Below, piece by piece: positions 59,701-60,000 of a stretch of DNA of 60,000 nucleotides. Source of the stretch: Owenia fusiformis. Its lineage: Eukaryota; Annelida; Polychaeta; Sabellida; Oweniidae. The position numbers and the translations under genes are program-made. Within the stretch, counting starts at the first letter, position 1. Each line of letters opens with the position of its first letter. Below the pieces are notes generated by a model, which searched no databases, was not told the DNA's origin, and saw nothing but the letters and a program-made list of their open reading frames with translations. The stretch covers positions 53,587,885 through 53,647,884 of the forward strand of contig CAIIXF020000001.1 of assembly GCA_903813345.2 (NCBI GenBank), given 5' to 3'.

Positions 59701-60000
59701 AAATTTTTGTCAAAGTAATCACATAATACAAAAACGTCAATAAATGTTACTTTTCAACCTTGATTTATTTTTAAAAGAATAATTGGTCTACTGAATCTAT
59801 TTGTTTTCAAGTTTAGTTAAACTTACTGAAACTCTGTTGTCTTATCTTACTAAGTTTGCCACCTGATGGTGAAACTACTGGCATCTGTGTAATTTTATCT
59901 TCCTCTTTGATAATGTCATTGAATAAGATTTGCCGCCCAAAGGATTTATCTTTACAGATGTTTTATTTGGCATTTAATCAATTGACATAGGTGCTGACAG
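56744..60000. other. 3' flank of CDK11, no gene recognised
   Basis: AT-rich with no convincing exon. A hydrophobic frame on the minus strand at 59044-59250 has no recognised similarity. At 59858-59896 a motif string (GCCACCTGATGGTGAAACT, GCATCTGTGTAATT) resembles 12263-12310. Nothing else supported. Confidence 0.45.

Overview
This is an AT-rich stretch of animal nuclear DNA. It has spliced genes with GT-AG introns, introns of kilobases, LINE retrotransposons with poly(A) tails, and very many terminal-inverted-repeat (TIR) elements. The protein genes are bilaterian, and the density of GGCCATTTT-type tandem repeats and tetranucleotide-repeat elements fits a marine invertebrate. A mollusc or other lophotrochozoan is my guess, but nothing in the window proves the phylum.

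Layout. 1-6367: non-coding, probably 5' intron of the first gene, with a dispersed repeat (1238-1733) and a piggyBac-type MITE (2114-2808). 6368-8076: last four coding exons of a heterotrimeric G protein beta subunit (GNB1-4 class), + strand, with a 3'UTR to about 9815. 9816-19000: no protein gene recognised; several MITEs, one orphan TATA/CRE promoter-like block near 13.07 kb, and copy A1 of a Helentron/HINE-like element. 19083-20120: an intronless GDP-fucose-transporter-like SLC35C1 gene, - strand. 20.1-39 kb: a repeat-rich region with nested transposons, including three TA-flanked elements chained end to end (31396-33627). 39063-55939: a complete CDK11 (PITSLRE kinase) gene of 14 coding exons, + strand; the conceptual 2628-nt CDS is in frame (875 codons plus stop). 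Its introns hold two 5'-truncated LINEs of different clades, a 162-bp tandem-repeat element, a dead UDP-glycosyltransferase on the opposite strand and a mariner-like element. 55940-60000: CDK11 3' flank with no further gene seen.

The genes belong to general signalling and RNA processing/cell cycle: a G-beta propeller, a Golgi nucleotide-sugar carrier, and the CDK11 kinase. GNB followed by CDK11 in the same orientation resembles the human 1p36.33 arrangement (GNB1, NADK, SLC35E2A, CDK11A in transcription order), so the pair may be an old bilaterian linkage.

The strongest second-look items are: a LINE-tail insertion whose target-site duplication copies the CDK11 exon-2 splice donor; the chain of three TIR elements sharing TA dinucleotides; two HINE-like families (A/C and D) with the same architecture but different sequence; a block shared by three consecutive GNB introns; and a pair of dispersed repeats with a conserved short reading frame. 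I found no clear new defence or enzymatic system.
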